Positions 56,230 to 64,000 of a stretch of 64,000 bases of DNA are shown here, one piece after another. The translations under genes and the position numbers were made by a program. The first letter of the stretch is position 1; every line of letters starts with the position of its first letter. A model generated the notes under the pieces. The model searched no databases. It worked only from the letters and a program-made list of their open reading frames with translations, and was not told where the DNA came from. Origin of the DNA: Allobosea sp. 117 (GTDB lineage: Bacteria; Pseudomonadota; Alphaproteobacteria; Rhizobiales; Xanthobacteraceae); NCBI RefSeq assembly GCF_000702305.1, contig NZ_JNLC01000010.1, positions 1-64,000 of the forward strand. Reading direction: 5' to 3'.

Positions 56230-56924
56230 GTCAGCTTCATCAGCGTCGTGAGGTCGTCGAGCCTCATCACGTTGCAATAGATCATGTTGATGATTTCGAG
56301 CTCGCGCCGGTGCAGCTCGTCGGTCGCCGCCGCGCAGCAATCCTCCAGCACCACCACGTCGAAGCTCTCGTCGGCGAGGCTGCGCACCGTGGAGGAGACG
56401 CACTGGTCGGTGAAGATGCCGACGCAGATCACGGTGCGGATGCCGAGATTGGCGAGGATGAGCCGCAGATTGGTGCCGGTAAGCGCCGAATCGGTGGTCT
56501 TGGTCACCACGATCTCGTCGCCTTGCGGCGCCAGCGCCGGCACGATCTGCGAGGCCTCCCCGTCCTTGGGCAGCAGCAGATTGTTGAAGCCCGGCTTCTT
56601 CTGGCTCAGGGAGCGGTCGCGCCCATCCCGCGTCTGGCAGGCGATGCGGGCGAACAGGCACTCGACGCCGCGTGCGCGGAACAGGCCGAGCAGCCGCGCG
56701 ATGTTGGGGATCACCTCGCCATGCATGCGCTCGTGGAACGGCGTCCAGGCGTCGTAATGCCCGCGCTCGGCATTGCTCACCAGCGCGGCCCGCTGGGGTC
56801 GGGCGAGATAGGTGTTCTGCACGTCGATGACCAGCAGCGCGGTGGTCGCCGGGTCGAGCTCGGGGTCGTCCGGCGGCGGTGCCAGCTCGTAATAGAAGGA
56901 GCGGTTGGCGGTCTTCCAATTCAT
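56226..56924 (-). CDS. Isochorismatase-fold cysteine hydrolase
   Basis: 232 residues. Catalytic triad Asp34 (LVIDVQN), Lys142 (VVTKTTDSAL) and Cys175 (GIFTDQCVSSTVR) of the cysteine hydrolase class that includes amidases such as carbamoylsarcosine and ureidoacrylate hydrolases. It probably cuts an amide or carbamoyl group. It overlaps both neighbours by a few bases (start at 56924 with the S33 hydrolase end, stop with the kinase start), so it belongs to the same operon. Confidence 0.88.
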   Translation of the reverse strand: MNWKTANRSFYYELAPPPDDPELDPATTALLVIDVQNTYLARPQRAALVSNAERGHYDAWTPFHERMHGEVIPNIARLLGLFRARGVECLFARIACQTRDGRDRSLSQKKPGFNNLLLPKDGEASQIVPALAPQGDEIVVTKTTDSALTGTNLRLILANLGIRTVICVGIFTDQCVSSTVRSLADESFDVVVLEDCCAAATDELHRRELEIINMIYCNVMRLDDLTTLMKLT

Positions 56925-57829
56925 GCCGCGGCTCCCTTTGCCGCAACGGCATGCCTGCCGAGGAAGCCGAGCAGCACGGCGTCATAGGCCGCCGGCTCCT
57001 CGTAGAAGGGCATGTGGCTGGAATTCGGGAAGACCACGAGCTCGGCCTGTTGCAGCCCCTGCTTCATGCGCAGCGCGCAGGCGGGCGTGATCTCGTCGTG
57101 CTTGCCGACCGTGATCAGCACCGGGCAGGCGATGCGGGGAAGCTCCGCCGTGCGGTTCCAGTCCTTGAGGTTGCCGATATAGAGGAACTCGTTCGGCCCC
57201 TGCATTGCCATGTAGGGCGCCATGTTCCAGTCGTTCAGCGAGGCCAGAAGAGGCGCCGGCCATTGCTGGAGGCGGCAGACGTGGCGGTAGTTCAGCAGTG
57301 TGATCGCCGCCTGATATTCGGGATGCTCGTAGGAGCCCTCCGCCTCGTGGGCGAGCAGCATCTCGACCGTCTCCGGGCCGAGCGCGGCGCGCAGGCGGTG
57401 CATCTCGGCCATCAGATGCGGCAGGTCGGCGGCGGTGTCCTCGAGGATCAGCGTCTTCAGCGCCTCGGGGTGGGCGAGCGCATATTCGATGGCGAGCCAT
57501 CCGCCCCAGCTATGGCCGATGAGATGCACCTTGCCGAGCCCCAGCGCCCGGCGCACCGTCTCGGTCTCTGCGACATAGCGGGTGATGTTCCACAGGGCCT
57601 CGTCGTCCGGCCTGTCGGAAGCACCGCAGCCGAGCTGGTCGAAGGCGACGACGCGATAGCCGTGGCCGGCGAGGAAGGAATGCGCGTCGCGCAGATAGTC
57701 GCAGGGCAGGCCGGGCCCGCCATTGAGCAGGAACACGGTCTCCTCGCCCGCGCCGTAGCAATAGGCGACGACCTTGTGGCCGTCGACCTCGACCTCGATC
57801 CGCTCATCGGCGGGTTTGAGCTGCCACAT
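56921..57829 (-). CDS. Alpha/beta hydrolase of peptidase family S33 (proline iminopeptidase-like)
   Basis: 302 residues. Oxyanion segment LLNGGPGLP, nucleophile Ser107 in LIGHSWGGW, acid and base near VGKHDEITP and NSSHMPFYE. The family cleaves N-terminal residues or small amide substrates. In this operon it may release the amino-alcohol substrate from a conjugate. Its start lies 9 bases after the deoR-type gene; its last codons overlap the isochorismatase-fold gene. Confidence 0.88.
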   Translation of the reverse strand: MWQLKPADERIEVEVDGHKVVAYCYGAGEETVFLLNGGPGLPCDYLRDAHSFLAGHGYRVVAFDQLGCGASDRPDDEALWNITRYVAETETVRRALGLGKVHLIGHSWGGWLAIEYALAHPEALKTLILEDTAADLPHLMAEMHRLRAALGPETVEMLLAHEAEGSYEHPEYQAAITLLNYRHVCRLQQWPAPLLASLNDWNMAPYMAMQGPNEFLYIGNLKDWNRTAELPRIACPVLITVGKHDEITPACALRMKQGLQQAELVVFPNSSHMPFYEEPAAYDAVLLGFLGRHAVAAKGAAA

Positions 57830-57838
57830 CGCGCCGGC

Positions 57839-58648
57839 CTATCTCTTCGCCACCGTGACCTCGACGTGCGCCCGGTCGAGCGCGCGCCCGACCGTCCCGG
57901 CGGGCGCCTCGTCGGTGACCAGCCGCTGGATGTCGGGGATGCGCGCCCAGATGGCGAGCGAGGGTACGTCGAACTTCTTGTGGTCGGAGACGATGATGGT
58001 CTCGGCGGCCCGCTTCATCATCGCCTTGTAGACCCAGGCGGCCGGCGCCTCGGCATCGGCGAGCCCGTCCGTGGTGATGCCGGAGATGCCGAGTATGGCG
58101 CGGTTGACGTTGTAGTTCTGCAGGAACTCGACGGTCTCCGGCCCGACCATCATGCCTTCGCGGCCATTGTAGCGGCCGGGGCACATGATGACGTCGATGG
58201 TCGGGTTCGCCGCCACGACGGTGGCCACCGAGAAGGAATGGGCAATCACCGTGATGTCGCGGCATTCGGCCGCCACGCGCCGGGCGACATGGGTGGTGGT
58301 CGCCCCGGCACCGATGGCGATGACCTCCTTCGGCTTGATGAACTTCACCGCCGCCGCGGCGATCGCCTCGCGCTCGGCGACCATCAGCCGGTGCCGCTCG
58401 GTGACGGAGGGTTCCGAGCCGAAGGGCCGCACCGCTCCCCCGTAGGTGCGGTTGATGAGGCCGCGCTCCTGCAATTCGAACAGGTCGCGCCGGATGGTCT
58501 CGGTCGACACCTCAAGCTCGGCGGCGAGGTCGCCGACGCGCAGCGTGGCGGAGGCCTGCATCTCGGCGAGGATGCGCTCGTGGCGCGCCGCCTTGTCGAG
58601 GCGCGGGCGGCGCCGCTCGCCGGCCGGCAGGGTGTCGTCGCTGCTCAT
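57839..58648 (-). CDS. DeoR-family regulator
   Basis: 269 residues. DeoR helix-turn-helix (RHERILAEMQASATLRVGDLAAELEVSTETIRRDL; segments LRVGDLAAEL, STETIRRDL) and a sugar-phosphate-binding-like C-terminal domain (GAGATTTHVARR, SDHKKFDVPSLA). Members of this family usually sense phosphorylated metabolites, so a phosphorylated amino alcohol made by the operon's kinase is an attractive inducer. The start at 58648 overlaps the stop of the permease gene as ATGA. Confidence 0.9.
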   Translation of the reverse strand: MSSDDTLPAGERRRPRLDKAARHERILAEMQASATLRVGDLAAELEVSTETIRRDLFELQERGLINRTYGGAVRPFGSEPSVTERHRLMVAEREAIAAAAVKFIKPKEVIAIGAGATTTHVARRVAAECRDITVIAHSFSVATVVAANPTIDVIMCPGRYNGREGMMVGPETVEFLQNYNVNRAILGISGITTDGLADAEAPAAWVYKAMMKRAAETIIVSDHKKFDVPSLAIWARIPDIQRLVTDEAPAGTVGRALDRAHVEVTVAKR

Positions 58649-59448
58649 GCCAGCCGCCGCCGTCTGGCCAGCATGCCGATCACCCCACCGGCGAGCAGCA
58701 GGCTGGCGGCGCCCAGCGTCGCCATGGTGCCGAGCGCCGGCACCATCGGCGTGTAGCCGGCCACCATCTTGGCGTAGAGCCATTTCGGGATCGTGGAGTC
58801 GGCGCCCGCGGTATAGAGCGACAGCGGGAAGTTGCTCCACGACAGCAGGAAGGCGAACAGCATGCCGGACCAGATGCCCGGCCAGAGCAGCGGCAGCGTG
58901 ACCTCGCGGAAGACCTGCAGCCGCGAGCAGCCGAGATCGAACGCCGCCTCCTCCAGCGAGGGGTCGAAGCCATAGACCTGGATGGCGATAACCAGCGTCA
59001 CCACCGGCACGATCCAGACGAGATGCGCGAAGACGGCGGTCATCCAGCTCGTCTGGATGCCGAGCGCGCTGAAGCTGAGCAGAAGCGCGAGGCCGAGCAC
59101 CGGCTGGGGGAAGAAGATCGGCAGCAGGATCAGCTTCTGGTAGAGCCGCCGGCCCCGCCAGTCGTAGCGGGCGAAGGCGAGCGCCCCGAAGGTGGCGATC
59201 ACCACCGAGATCGCCGTCACCAAGAGGGCGATCAGGATCGAGTTCCGCACCAGCATGCCGATCTCGATGGAATCGAGGGTCTTCTGCCACCATTCGGTAG
59301 AGTAGACTTTGATCGGGAAGCCGAAATAGCGGCTCTTGTTGAAGCTCGCCAGCGCGCCGCAGACGATCGGCAGATAGACGACGACCAGCACGAAGGCCGT
59401 CCAGCTCCAGATGAAGGCGTTGCTGCGCCTCTTCGCGCGGTCCGACAT
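58645..59448 (-). CDS. Spermidine/putrescine-type ABC permease (PotC-like)
   Basis: 267 residues, six hydrophobic segments. EAA loop EEAAFDLGCSRLQVFREVTLPLL (segments EEAAFDLGCS). The sequence YFGFPIKVYSTEWWQ after the first helix is typical of PotC. It is coupled to deoR downstream. Second permease of the importer. Confidence 0.93.
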   Translation of the reverse strand: MSDRAKRRSNAFIWSWTAFVLVVVYLPIVCGALASFNKSRYFGFPIKVYSTEWWQKTLDSIEIGMLVRNSILIALLVTAISVVIATFGALAFARYDWRGRRLYQKLILLPIFFPQPVLGLALLLSFSALGIQTSWMTAVFAHLVWIVPVVTLVIAIQVYGFDPSLEEAAFDLGCSRLQVFREVTLPLLWPGIWSGMLFAFLLSWSNFPLSLYTAGADSTIPKWLYAKMVAGYTPMVPALGTMATLGAASLLLAGGVIGMLARRRRLA

Positions 59449-59449
59449 C

Positions 59450-60355
59450 TCAGCGCCTCCCCAGCATGCGGTCGAGGTCGAGCCTCGACAGCGCGAACAG
59501 CGTCAGCGCGCCGATGAACACCGTCACCACCACGGCGAGCGCCGAGCCGAGCGGCCAGTTCTGCGAATAGGTGAAGGCGATCTCGATGTCGTGCGAGATG
59601 ACGATGATCGACTGCCCGCCGAGGATCTTCGCCTCCGCCGTGGCGCCGATGGCGAGCACGAAGGTGAGCAGCATGCCGATCAATATGCCCGGCATGGCTA
59701 GCGGCAGCTCGATCTCGCGCCAGATGAACAGCCGCCCGGCCCCGAGATCGCGCGCGGCATCGACGAGGTCGCGCGGCACCAGCGCGAGGCCGAGCGTCAT
59801 CGGGAACAGCATGAAGGGCAGATAGGTGTAGACCATGCCGAACAGGGTGATCCCCGGCGTGAACAGCACCTCCGGCCCGCCCGGCAGGCCGAGCCATTTC
59901 AGCGTGCCGTCGAGCACGCCGTTCTTGATGAAGAACAGCACCCAGCCATAGAGCCGGACGTTCTCCGACACGAAGAGCGGGAACACGAACAGCACCGAGA
60001 TCAGCGGCGCCGCGCGCCCGAATACCATGGTCAGCCCGTAGGCGATCGGATAGGCGACGAGCGCGAGGATCGCCACGGTGAACAAGGCAAATCCGCAGGA
60101 CCAGGCGAAGGACACCCACACCGTGTTGGAAGGGCTGAAGATGGTCGCGAAGTTCTCCAGCGTGAAGGAGCGGAACAGGTCGAAGGAGCGCGGCGTCGCG
60201 AAGGCGTAGCCGAAGATGGCGAGGATCGGCGCCAGGAAGCCGAGCCCGAGCAGCACCGCCACCGGGAGGGCGCAGCGCGCGCCAAGCGAGAGCGCGCGGG
60301 CCTTGCGCAGCTCGGCGCTGGTCTCCGGCAGGCGGGCGATCGCGACATCCGCCAT
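59450..60355 (-). CDS. Spermidine/putrescine-type ABC permease (PotB-like)
   Basis: 301 residues, six membrane helices. EAA loop LVDAARDLGAGRLFIWREIELPLAMPG (segments AARDLGAGR). The ATG at 60355 gives MADVAIARLPE; a longer frame upstream is a shadow of the ATPase gene. Its stop is one base before the PotC-like gene start. Confidence 0.93.
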   Translation of the reverse strand: MADVAIARLPETSAELRKARALSLGARCALPVAVLLGLGFLAPILAIFGYAFATPRSFDLFRSFTLENFATIFSPSNTVWVSFAWSCGFALFTVAILALVAYPIAYGLTMVFGRAAPLISVLFVFPLFVSENVRLYGWVLFFIKNGVLDGTLKWLGLPGGPEVLFTPGITLFGMVYTYLPFMLFPMTLGLALVPRDLVDAARDLGAGRLFIWREIELPLAMPGILIGMLLTFVLAIGATAEAKILGGQSIIVISHDIEIAFTYSQNWPLGSALAVVVTVFIGALTLFALSRLDLDRMLGRR

Positions 60356-60357
60356 GC

Positions 60358-61473
60358 TCAGCCCCCCAGCGTGAAGGCGTCGGCGGCGTCCCAGCCGATG
60401 ACGACATTCGGATCGGCCCCGGGGGACAAAGCGCGGGCGCGCGAGAGCTCGACCAGCATCACCTTCTCGCCGACCCGTACCTGGTACTGGATGCGCGAGC
60501 CGAGCGAATATTCGTTGTAGACCGTGCCCTCCAGCCGGTTGTCGGCGCTCTCGCTGGGGCCGAGGAAACGCATATATTCCGGGCGGACGACGACGAATGC
60601 CTCGCTGAGCGCAGCGCCGTCCTTCGGCCTGCCGAGGACGAAGCGGCCCGGCACATCCGGGCTGCTCCAGGCGCCGTCCGGCCCGCGCGTCATCTTCAGC
60701 GTGTTCACCTCGCCGACGAATTCGGAGACGAAGCGGTCGACCGGGGCGGAATAGATCTCCTCCGGGGTTCCCACCTGCACCAGCCGCCCGGCCCGCATCA
60801 CCCCGATGCGATCGCTCATCACCATCGCCTCCTCCAGCGAGTGGGTGATGTAGATGAAGGTCTTGCCGGTTTCCCGGTGCAGGTCCTTCAGTTCCTTCTC
60901 CAGTGTCTTCTTCAGCTTGTAGTCGATCGCCGAGAGCGGCTCGTCGAAGAACAGCACCTCGGGGTCGTAGGCGAGCGCGCGGGCCAGCGCCACGCGCTGG
61001 CGCTCGCCGCCCGAGCACTTCATCACGTTCTTGTCGTGATAATTATCCGGCAAACGAACGATCTTCATCAGTTCCAGCGCCCGCGCCTTGCGGGCTGCTG
61101 GATCGACACCCTTGACCTTCAGCGGGAAGGCGATGTTCTCGCCGACGCTCTTGTGCGGGAACAGCGCCAGCGACTGGAAGACGAGGCAGGTCGGGCGCTT
61201 GTTTGGCGGCACGTCGTTGATCAGCTCGCCATGCAGCGTGATGTTGCCCTCGCTCGGCGTGTCCATGCCGGCGAGCATGCGCAGCAGCGTCGTCTTGCCG
61301 GAGCCGGAGGGTCCGACGATGGTCAGGAACTCGCCCTCACGCACGTCGAGATCGATGCCCTCCACCGCGGCGAAGCCGCCGAACACCTTGCGCACGCCGA
61401 CCAGTTGGAGGATCGGTTTCGACGCGGCGTCGGTCGTGGAGGACGGCAGCGGGGCAGGCATCGTCTGGAGCAT
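60358..61473 (-). CDS. Spermidine/putrescine-type ABC ATPase (PotA-like)
   Basis: 371 residues. Walker A GPSGSGKTT, signature CSGGERQRVALARAL, Walker B LFFDEPLSAID and switch region YITHSLEEA, followed by a TOBE domain (about 280-360) that senses substrate in PotA and related ATPases. It is two bases before the permease start. The gap upstream (61474-61711) contains a palindromic repeat. Confidence 0.94.
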   Translation of the reverse strand: MLQTMPAPLPSSTTDAASKPILQLVGVRKVFGGFAAVEGIDLDVREGEFLTIVGPSGSGKTTLLRMLAGMDTPSEGNITLHGELINDVPPNKRPTCLVFQSLALFPHKSVGENIAFPLKVKGVDPAARKARALELMKIVRLPDNYHDKNVMKCSGGERQRVALARALAYDPEVLFFDEPLSAIDYKLKKTLEKELKDLHRETGKTFIYITHSLEEAMVMSDRIGVMRAGRLVQVGTPEEIYSAPVDRFVSEFVGEVNTLKMTRGPDGAWSSPDVPGRFVLGRPKDGAALSEAFVVVRPEYMRFLGPSESADNRLEGTVYNEYSLGSRIQYQVRVGEKVMLVELSRARALSPGADPNVVIGWDAADAFTLGG

Positions 61474-61575
61474 CAGCAGTTCCGGGCTGGGGCCGGCGGC
61501 CAGAGCGCCGTCGGCGTCAATCTATCGAGCGCAGGCAAGGCGGGGAAAGCGCGGTCAGGTACCGATGCGGCCCGC

Positions 61576-61686
61576 GTGCTTCGAGACGCGGGGCGGTGCC
61601 CCGCTCCTCAGCATGACGATCGGCGTTTGATGGAATCCGCCGCCATCCTGAGGTGCCCGGGCAAAGCCCGGGCCTCGGAGGACGCA
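61576..61686. repeat. Two GC-rich palindromes between binding-protein and ATPase genes
   Basis: GCGGGGC / GCCCCGC-type stem near 61589-61604, with the flanking CTCAGCATGACG, and CCCGGGC / GCCCGGG near 61656-61673, flanked by CATCCTGAGG and CCTCGG. They are common intergenic elements in Hyphomicrobiales. Here they fall inside the operon, after the binding-protein gene, and could lower downstream expression relative to it. Confidence 0.6.
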
Positions 61687-61711
61687 GAAGGCATCCGCTG
61701 TTCTCGCAACC

Positions 61712-62878
61712 TCACCCGCGAAGCCGCTTGGCGGCGTTCATGATGTCGAGCGCCTTGTCGTAGTCGGGCACGATGTCGTACTCGACCGAGCGGGCCATCT
61801 CCTCCTCGAGGCTGTCCCACTGGATGGCGTCGAGCTCCTCCTTGGTGAAGAGGTCGAAGCAGGCCTTGTTGCCCATCTGCGCGACCGGGTTGAAGGTGCC
61901 CTCGGCGAAGGCGACGGTGTGGGCGACCTTCGGATCCTGCACGTATTTCAGGAACTCCAGCGCCAGCGGCGAGAGGTTCGGGTTGTTGACCGTGGAGGTC
62001 ACCTCGATCCAGGAGATGCCGCCCTTGCCGCCGGCGAGCGGACCCTTCAGCGGGGTGATGGCGCGCAGGTTCGGATGGCCGTCGGCGCGGGCGGGGGAGA
62101 CCGAATAGGTGCCGCCGGTGAGGTGCAGGTCGATCTCGCCGGAGATCAGCGCCTGGTTCATCGAGGCGATGTCGCCGATCAGCTTGGCGCCCTTGAAGAC
62201 GCGCTTGGCCGTCTCGTCGAACTTGGTGAATTCCTCGGGCGTGTGCGTCTTGAACGGATCGATGCCGGCGACGACGAAGAGGTTGAACACGTTCCAGTCG
62301 TCGGATTCGAGGATGCCGTATTTGCCGGCGAGCTTGGGATCGTTGAACAGGTCCCAGCCGGTCTCCTCGGCGGTCTTGCGGCTGATCTTGTCGGTGTTGA
62401 CGACGAAGCTGTACGGCCCAAAGCGCTGGACCATGCCGAGCAGGTCCTTGCCGTCGTCGCTCATCGCCCATTTGTAGGGCGCCTTGAACTCGGGGAGCAT
62501 CTTGGCGAAGAACGGCTCGAACTCCGCCTTCGGCAGCGGCTTGATCAGCTTCTCGGGCAGCATCACCTTGCGCGCCCAGGGATTGTTGACGTTGATCAGG
62601 TCCCAGGTGTTGATCTCGCCGGCGCGCAGGCGGTTGATCATGGTCGGGTCGTTGGTGAGGCTCTCCGCCTTCACCGTGGCGCCGGTCTGCGAGCGGAACG
62701 GGTCGAGCACCTGCGCGGAGTTGTAGCCCTCCCAGCACAGGATGTTCAGCTCCTTCTCGCGCGCGGCGAAGGCGCTGCCGGCGCCGAGGAACGGGCCGGC
62801 GGCGAGCGCGCCGAGGCCGGCGCCCATGCCCTGCAGCACCGAACGTCTTGAAAGCGACTTTCCGACTGGATCGGCCAT
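61712..62878 (-). CDS. Periplasmic binding protein of the polyamine-type ABC importer (PotD/PotF-like)
   Basis: 388 residues. Twin-arginine signal (SRRSVLQGMGAGLGALAAGP, ending GSAFA). PotD-like fold: LNILCWEGYNSAQVLDPF, AGEINTWDLINVNN, EFEPFFAKMLPEFKAPY. Binds a cationic amine, exact ligand unknown. The ATG at 62878 has GAGGGG nine bases upstream, better than the in-frame start at 62923. It is the first gene of the ten-kilobase operon and diverges from the SDR gene. Confidence 0.92.
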   Translation of the reverse strand: MADPVGKSLSRRSVLQGMGAGLGALAAGPFLGAGSAFAAREKELNILCWEGYNSAQVLDPFRSQTGATVKAESLTNDPTMINRLRAGEINTWDLINVNNPWARKVMLPEKLIKPLPKAEFEPFFAKMLPEFKAPYKWAMSDDGKDLLGMVQRFGPYSFVVNTDKISRKTAEETGWDLFNDPKLAGKYGILESDDWNVFNLFVVAGIDPFKTHTPEEFTKFDETAKRVFKGAKLIGDIASMNQALISGEIDLHLTGGTYSVSPARADGHPNLRAITPLKGPLAGGKGGISWIEVTSTVNNPNLSPLALEFLKYVQDPKVAHTVAFAEGTFNPVAQMGNKACFDLFTKEELDAIQWDSLEEEMARSVEYDIVPDYDKALDIMNAAKRLRG

Positions 62879-63136
62879 CTCGAAATTCCCCTCGAAATCT
62901 ATTGGCGCGGATATCGCCGCCACGCTCGGCGTGCCGCATCAGCGCCTCTGCGATGTGGGCCTGATGTGGAAGTCTGTGTGATCCTAAACATCGGCGTTTG
63001 GGCTTTACAACATCAATTTTGCATCGCACCCTGCTGAAAAGGCAGGCAGCCCGCTTCTTCGGCAAATCGCCGCTCCCGGCGGCGATGGATGCATCAAGCC
63101 TTTGCTTCAGAAAGAGAAATCGGGATAGCGAGACAG

Positions 63137-63916
63137 ATGTTCAAATCCCTCGAGGGCAAGACCGTCATCGTCACCGGCGCCAGTAAGGGCATCGGGCGCG
63201 GCATCGCGCTGCGCTTCGGCCAGGCCGGGCTGAACGTGCTTGTGGTCAGCCGCCACATCGCCGAGGCGCAGAAGGTGGCCGCGGAGATCGGGGCGAACGC
63301 CTCGGCCTTTGCCGCCGACGTGTCCAAGACCGCCGATACCATCGCCATGGCGGCGGCGGCGCTGGAGCGCTACGGCGCGATCGACGTGCTCTGCGCCAAT
63401 GCCGGCATCTTCCCCGCCGCCAAGCTCGGCGCGATGACCGAGGCCGATTTCGACCATGTCATCGACACCAATCTGAAGGGCACCTTCCTGTCGGTCTCCG
63501 CCGTGCTGCCGGCGATGAAGGAGAAGAAGCAGGGGCGCATCGTCATCACCTCCTCGATCACCGGGCCGATCACCGGCTTTCCGGGGTGGTCGCACTACGG
63601 CGCCTCGAAGGCCGGCCAGCTCGGCTTCATGCGCACCGCGGCGATCGAGCTGGCGCCGTGGAACATCACGGTGAACGCGGTGATGCCCGGCAACATCATG
63701 ACCGAGGGCATGGAGGGCGTCGGCGAGGCCTATATCGCCTCCACCGCCGGCTGCGTGCCGATGAAGAAGCTCGGCAGCGTGTTCGACATCGCCAATGCGG
63801 CGCTGTTCTTCGCCTCCGAGGAGGCCGGCTACATCACCGGCCAGGGCCTCTCCATCGATGGCGGCCAGATATTGCCGGAGTCGCCGCTGGCGCTGGAGGA
63901 GATGGGCGCGGCGTGA
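63137..63916 (+). CDS. Short-chain dehydrogenase/reductase, FabG-like
   Basis: 259 residues. Cofactor motif TGASKGIGRG, NAGIFPAAKL, catalytic Ser (VITSSITG) and YGASKAG. Arg after the second strand (VVSRHIAEAQ) favours NADPH. The divergent position from the ABC operon (258-base shared promoter region) suggests shared control by the DeoR regulator. It might act on the aldehyde or ketone produced by the phospho-lyase-like step. The ATG at 63137 is chosen; upstream in-frame ATG lacks a ribosome site. Confidence 0.9.
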   Translation: MFKSLEGKTVIVTGASKGIGRGIALRFGQAGLNVLVVSRHIAEAQKVAAEIGANASAFAADVSKTADTIAMAAAALERYGAIDVLCANAGIFPAAKLGAMTEADFDHVIDTNLKGTFLSVSAVLPAMKEKKQGRIVITSSITGPITGFPGWSHYGASKAGQLGFMRTAAIELAPWNITVNAVMPGNIMTEGMEGVGEAYIASTAGCVPMKKLGSVFDIANAALFFASEEAGYITGQGLSIDGGQILPESPLALEEMGAA

Positions 63917-64000
63917 GTCCGGCCCTTTGCGGCGCGTGGTCCGGACGATAGGCTGAGTGCCCGTCCGGTCGTCGCCGGCGACGCAAGCCGGATGCCGGCC

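Overview
The window is 64 kb of high-GC chromosome from an alphaproteobacterium, almost certainly Hyphomicrobiales (Rhizobiales). The evidence is the lptC-lptA-lptB-rpoN-hpf-ptsN gene order, a divergent LysR/DUF1127 pair, an alphaproteobacterial GshA, a HutF-type histidine pathway and many GC-rich intergenic palindromes. A Xanthobacteraceae-like genus is a guess that I cannot confirm from the sequence alone.

Layout. 1-340 is the 3' end of moaA. 354-8552 (minus strand) is a ten-gene arsenic block: a PstS-type phosphate-binding protein, an ArsR-arsenate reductase fusion, arsR, a thioredoxin-coupled ArsC, a glutaredoxin-type ArsC, Acr3, a third arsR, a flavin monooxygenase-like protein, an MFS exporter and ArsH. 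8553-9660 is a decayed accessory patch ending at tRNA-Arg(ACG). 9816-12744 holds a secreted TIM-barrel glycosidase-like protein translationally coupled to an orphan sensor kinase. 13097-15562 is rpmH-rnpA-yidC, followed by YceI, cytochrome b561, EngB and a zinc alcohol dehydrogenase.

18910-24863 (minus) carries ptsN, hpf, rpoN and the lptB/lptA/lptC genes. LptB and LptC have unusual Pro/Ala-rich extensions. An RNase D gene follows, bracketed by two copies of a 110-bp compound hairpin. Then come a GFA-family protein, UbiA, a secreted Gly-rich protein, RsmE, two adjacent GCS2-fold ligases including GshA, a VOC protein, the LysR/DUF1127 pair, a luciferase-like oxidoreductase, aldehyde dehydrogenase with DUF779, a ModE-type regulator and a PHA synthase.

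39983-53888 is a full histidine-utilisation locus. HutF is divergent from HutI-H-G-U-D. The hutD gene is followed by an NtaA-type flavin monooxygenase, a polar amino-acid ABC transporter and the repressor HutC. Four copies of one HutC-like operator (TGTATAGACA or its complement) sit before hutF/hutI, the permease genes, the binding-protein gene and hutC/cbiZ. They tie the locus, and perhaps a cobinamide amidohydrolase (CbiZ), into one regulon.

53885-63916 is the most interesting region. It is a tightly overlapping minus-strand operon with a PotD/A/B/C-type ABC importer, a DeoR regulator, an S33 alpha/beta hydrolase, an isochorismatase-fold hydrolase, an APH-fold kinase and a class III PLP enzyme. 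An SDR dehydrogenase is divergent from it. The kinase plus PLP enzyme pair resembles the hydroxylysine kinase / phospho-lyase pair. I infer an uncharacterised amino-alcohol (or amino-alcohol conjugate) catabolic pathway.
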